In this document: piece by piece, positions 61,207 through 64,000 of the stretch
How the letters are laid out: each line of letters opens with the position of its first letter
Position numbering within the stretch: position 1 is the first letter of the stretch
DNA from: Zancudomyces culisetae
Taxonomy: Eukaryota; Kickxellomycota; Harpellomycetes; Harpellales; Legeriomycetaceae
DNA: 64,000 nucleotides
Assembly (NCBI GenBank): GCA_001969505.1
Contig: LSSK01000009.1
Location: 186,001-250,000, forward strand
Direction of reading: 5' to 3'
Notes under the pieces: generated by a model
Seen by the model: the letters and a program-made list of their open reading frames with translations, nothing else
Database searches by the model: none
What the model was told of the DNA's origin: nothing
Made by a program: the position numbers and the translations under genes

Positions 61207-63879
61207 TTACATTTCTGTCTCCACGCCTAGCCGATTCCCTCGTTCGACTTTATTTTGATTGTAACTGCTTTTTAAAAGAGATTTTGGTGTAGTTTCAATT
61301 GATCTTTCACCACCAACATTATCCTTGAAATCAGTTAGGGACTTTCTTTTGGATTTATACACGCCATTGCTTTTTGTATTGCTATTATTTCCATCACTGA
61401 AACCTGAAACACCAGCAATGTTTTGATTATGCAGGGTAAAGTTGTTCATTTTACCAACTCTGTCATCACTATTATTAGGATCATCATAATCATCACCATC
61501 ACCATCACCATCATAACTCTTACTACTATTGCAACTACTGTTATTACTGCTAGCTGCATTGATATTGGTATTGGTAATTTCAGTATCACCAATCTTATTT
61601 TCGTTTTGAGTCTGGGTTTGGGTCTGGGTCTGGTTTTGAATCTGGTTTTCGCTTGCATTTTCGCCTTGGATACCGTCATTTTTGTTTATGTTGTGGATAC
61701 TTTTATCTTGACCATCAGTCCCATCATGCAAAGCGCCATCCGTATCAATCGGTTTGGGATTTCTATCACCATTGTCATCTATAGCAAACAAATACTCATA
61801 ATTCAACATCATAAATGTTAATACAAGAACCGGAATTCGCAAACTAGGTGATATCACTATAGATATATTTCTGACATTCATTTTGGTTTGTTTTTTGTTG
61901 ATTGCAATCCGGATCAAATTGGCTAGCAGCGCCCTCAGTAATGTATAATTCTCTATTGGCAAAGCAGAAACCAATTCGTTCATCTTAACTACTTTTAATC
62001 CTCGTGTCGTCGCCTGCGAATTAACAATTTCATAAAATACTGGCTCCAGCTCAGCTGTTAGCAGGTTTGTAGGGAGGCAACGTAAATACAGCTTTAAAAG
62101 ACCAGCTACCGCATGGATATCAATGTACCCACTGCTTTTATGAAGTATATTATAGTCCTTGTGCGTCTCAAACTTATTCTTTAACTCCTCCATGGTTGCC
62201 GAACTCCCACTAATCCGATAAATTCCTTCCTCCATGTATGCCGACTTATGATCCAGGTACTCTATACATCGATACACAATCGCCGGTAAGTAATAATTTG
62301 TTCGAACCATCGTTTCCCTGACCGCTTGTGCCAACTCCTTTCCAAAAATCCCTTTAAACTCTGCTCTGCTCCGTGTCAGTTTATTAAAACTCTTTAGTAC
62401 TTTATCAATACCCGAACTTTTTACCACCACTTCCTTTTTTTTAACTCTCCCAGAACATCCCAAATCATCAGTCGTAACAAGTGGTGCGTATTGATACAAT
62501 TCCGGTTCTTCTTCCGTCTCTCGCATGATTCTACCAACTTTGTCTCTGTAAAATCCTTGTTTCAGTGTCTGATTCTCCAATTCTTTGTTTTCGCCTATCT
62601 CTACCTTATCATCCATTACCCTTTGAGCCTTTCCATTACTCACCCCCTCCCCCTTCCCCTTTCCTTCATTCTTTTTTTCACCCTCCCCATCACCTCGTAT
62701 CGCCACATTTTCTATATCTTTTTCCCTTTGAGCATCATTTTTACCCTTTAATATCTCCTGTAACATAGTATGTTGCTTTGGGTTTATTTCGCTATACTTA
62801 TGTGACGTCTGTATATAACTCCCACTTTTTCTATATCGTTCTTCTGGGGTGATTGGACCTTGCTCTAGATTTTCTCGACACTTCATTTTATGGCTATCCT
62901 GCTCGCTACCTATTCTTCTAATGACTATCGAATCCCTACTATTTGCCAATCTATTTTGACCCATTAAATCCCTTCCCTTTTCAACTTGGCTCGGTAGATA
63001 GTTTTTGTCCAGCCACAAATCCATAAGTTTCCTCTGATCAGTACCCTTTAATGTATTCATTCTTTTCCCTTCTTCTATTTCAACCTTGTCTTCATTCCCG
63101 TTCTGTACATTAGGCCTTTCGCATATATATTCTACAAATATTCTTTGATTACCCGACGCACACGCGTGGTATGTCTCAATTAAATTTTTTTCCGCAATCA
63201 ACATAAGCTCGGTAATACTTGCCGCAGAATCCTTGCCAGCAACTTTTTTCATCTCCTTTATTTTTTCCTCCAATTGCTCTTGCTTTCCTTTCGGTAATAC
63301 TTCTTTAACTCTATCATTAAGCTTTTCAAATTCTACAAATTTTCGGCGCGTATTCCATTCCGGTCCCGACCCGATCTTGACTCGCATTTCAACTGATTTG
63401 ATTTCTTTATCTGCTTTTTCTATACTTGTAATCTCTAGCTCTATCTGATCATATTTCTTTATAACCTCCTTTATCCTTAATTCCCATCTCTCTACTTCGT
63501 AGTGCTCTTCAAGTGGTTTTCGCTTTTCCGCTTGTTCCCTATATCCAAACATTTGTAGGCTAGTTATATATATTCCGCTGTTAAGATTTTCGATAGAAAC
63601 TTTTATTCTTTCTGTCAAAGTTCCCTATCCACAATACCACAACGACAAGATTCTATAAATTCTTTGTCGAGTCAAACAGAAAAAAAAAGAAACATATCAC
63701 CCTGATACGAACAGCCATGCGTTGAATCCAACTTTCGATTAAATAAAAGAATGCATAGCTCTGGCGTCCACACCTCGTATAAACATCTCCATTATATTCT
63801 CAAAAAGAAAAATAATCTGTTAAATATACCCTTGTACTCACCTTTCTTGGCCCCTACGATTTGCTTGTTCTTCCCCCAT
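61207..63879 (-). CDS. RhoGAP domain protein
   Basis: GTPase-activating protein for Rho-type GTPases. The main exon is an uninterrupted frame ending at 61207. Its 5' end lacks a good ATG except one at 63552. A small upstream exon (63879-63842: MGEEQANRRGQE, donor GTGAGT) can be joined to an acceptor AACAG at 63579-63578 with correct phase. This gives about 802 residues. The N-terminal ~200 residues are charged and helical and I do not recognise a PX or PH domain. The central ~200 are Lys/Glu-rich. The RhoGAP domain (about 415-610) starts FGKELAQAV, has the arginine finger in GIYRISGSS (about Arg467), then AGLLKLYLRCLP and NVRNISIVISPSL. The C terminus is Gln/Thr/Asn/Asp-rich. The acceptor used lacks a strong T-tract, so the 5' exon is tentative. 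Resembles Sac7/Bag7-type GAPs only in the domain. Confidence 0.85.
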
Positions 63880-64000
63880 TGTATCTCAGCGCGTACCCAG
63901 ATTTTTACTGCTACGATGACCGTATTTATGACTATTAGATCCTATTTTCTTGACTAGATATTATAATATCGGTGAATCTCCTATTACTAGAAAAATTGCC
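63880..64000. other. Upstream edge of RhoGAP gene
   Basis: 121 bp; probable 5' untranslated region or promoter of the leftward RhoGAP gene. Nothing else seen. Confidence 0.35.

Overview
This is eukaryotic nuclear DNA, most likely from a fungus. It is AT-rich, genes lie on both strands without operons, and many coding regions are interrupted by short introns. The usual donor is GTAAGT and the acceptor is AG. The best-formed introns carry an ACTAAC- or CTAAT-like branch site. The gene set is fungal: an Avt3/4-type vacuolar transporter, Isu1, Mdj1, an Sgs1-type RecQ helicase, a CSN4-like protein and a GPI-type Ser/Thr-rich wall protein. It also has genes that budding-yeast models have lost: an FHIP-family dynein adaptor, a mitochondrial EF-P, a polynucleotide kinase with an active kinase half, PA2G4/Cdb4, a trypsin-type S1 protease and a bacterial-type uracil phosphoribosyltransferase. 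I infer an early-diverging (zygomycete-grade, perhaps Kickxellomycotina-like) fungus, or less likely a deep ascomycete lineage. This placement is inference from gene content only.

Layout. 0.4-1.9 kb: an orphan two-exon lysine-rich protein (-). 3.0-3.3 kb: a doubtful small membrane ORF (-). 3.6-8.3 kb: seven-exon RecQ/BLM helicase. 9.7-12.6 kb: vacuolar amino acid transporter. 13.1-15.6 kb: nine-exon PNKP. 16.1-17.8 kb: CSN4-like PCI protein, whose 3' end overlaps the convergent FHIP gene (17.8-21.6 kb, -) by 12 bp. 23.7-27.8 kb: MAPR/cytochrome b5-like protein, mitochondrial EF-P, SLC35F6-like transporter. 28.3-28.8 kb: ISU1 (-). 28.8-34.9 kb is gene-poor. 34.9-35.5 kb: secreted Gln/Pro repeat protein. 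36-40.8 kb: a 1601-residue ankyrin-dysferlin/peroxin-FYVE-RING protein (-). 40.8-44.2 kb is mostly empty with one doubtful small gene. 44.2-45.2 kb: anchored trypsin-like protease. 45.6-47.2 kb: six-exon PA2G4 (-). 49.6-51.9 kb: repeat-rich cell-wall protein. 52.7-54.8 kb: six-exon MDJ1. 55.1-56.2 kb: four-exon UPRT (-). 57.6-60.9 kb: M16 metallopeptidase. 61.2-63.9 kb: RhoGAP (-).

The genes do not form one pathway. Themes recur: DNA repair (RecQ, PNKP), mitochondrial protein and Fe-S biogenesis (EF-P, Isu1, Mdj1), endosome traffic (FHIP, FYVE-RING), and cell surface or secretion (protease, wall protein, Q/P-repeat protein). Several neighbours are convergent tail-to-tail pairs. I joined 34 introns by reading frame and splice signal (33 firm, one tentative); every join kept phase. 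The most notable observations are a PCNA-binding (PIP-box) motif at the N terminus of PNKP, the ankyrin-DysF-FYVE-RING fusion, a mitochondrial EF-P with arginine at the tip loop, and an exact 156-bp duplication in the wall-protein gene.
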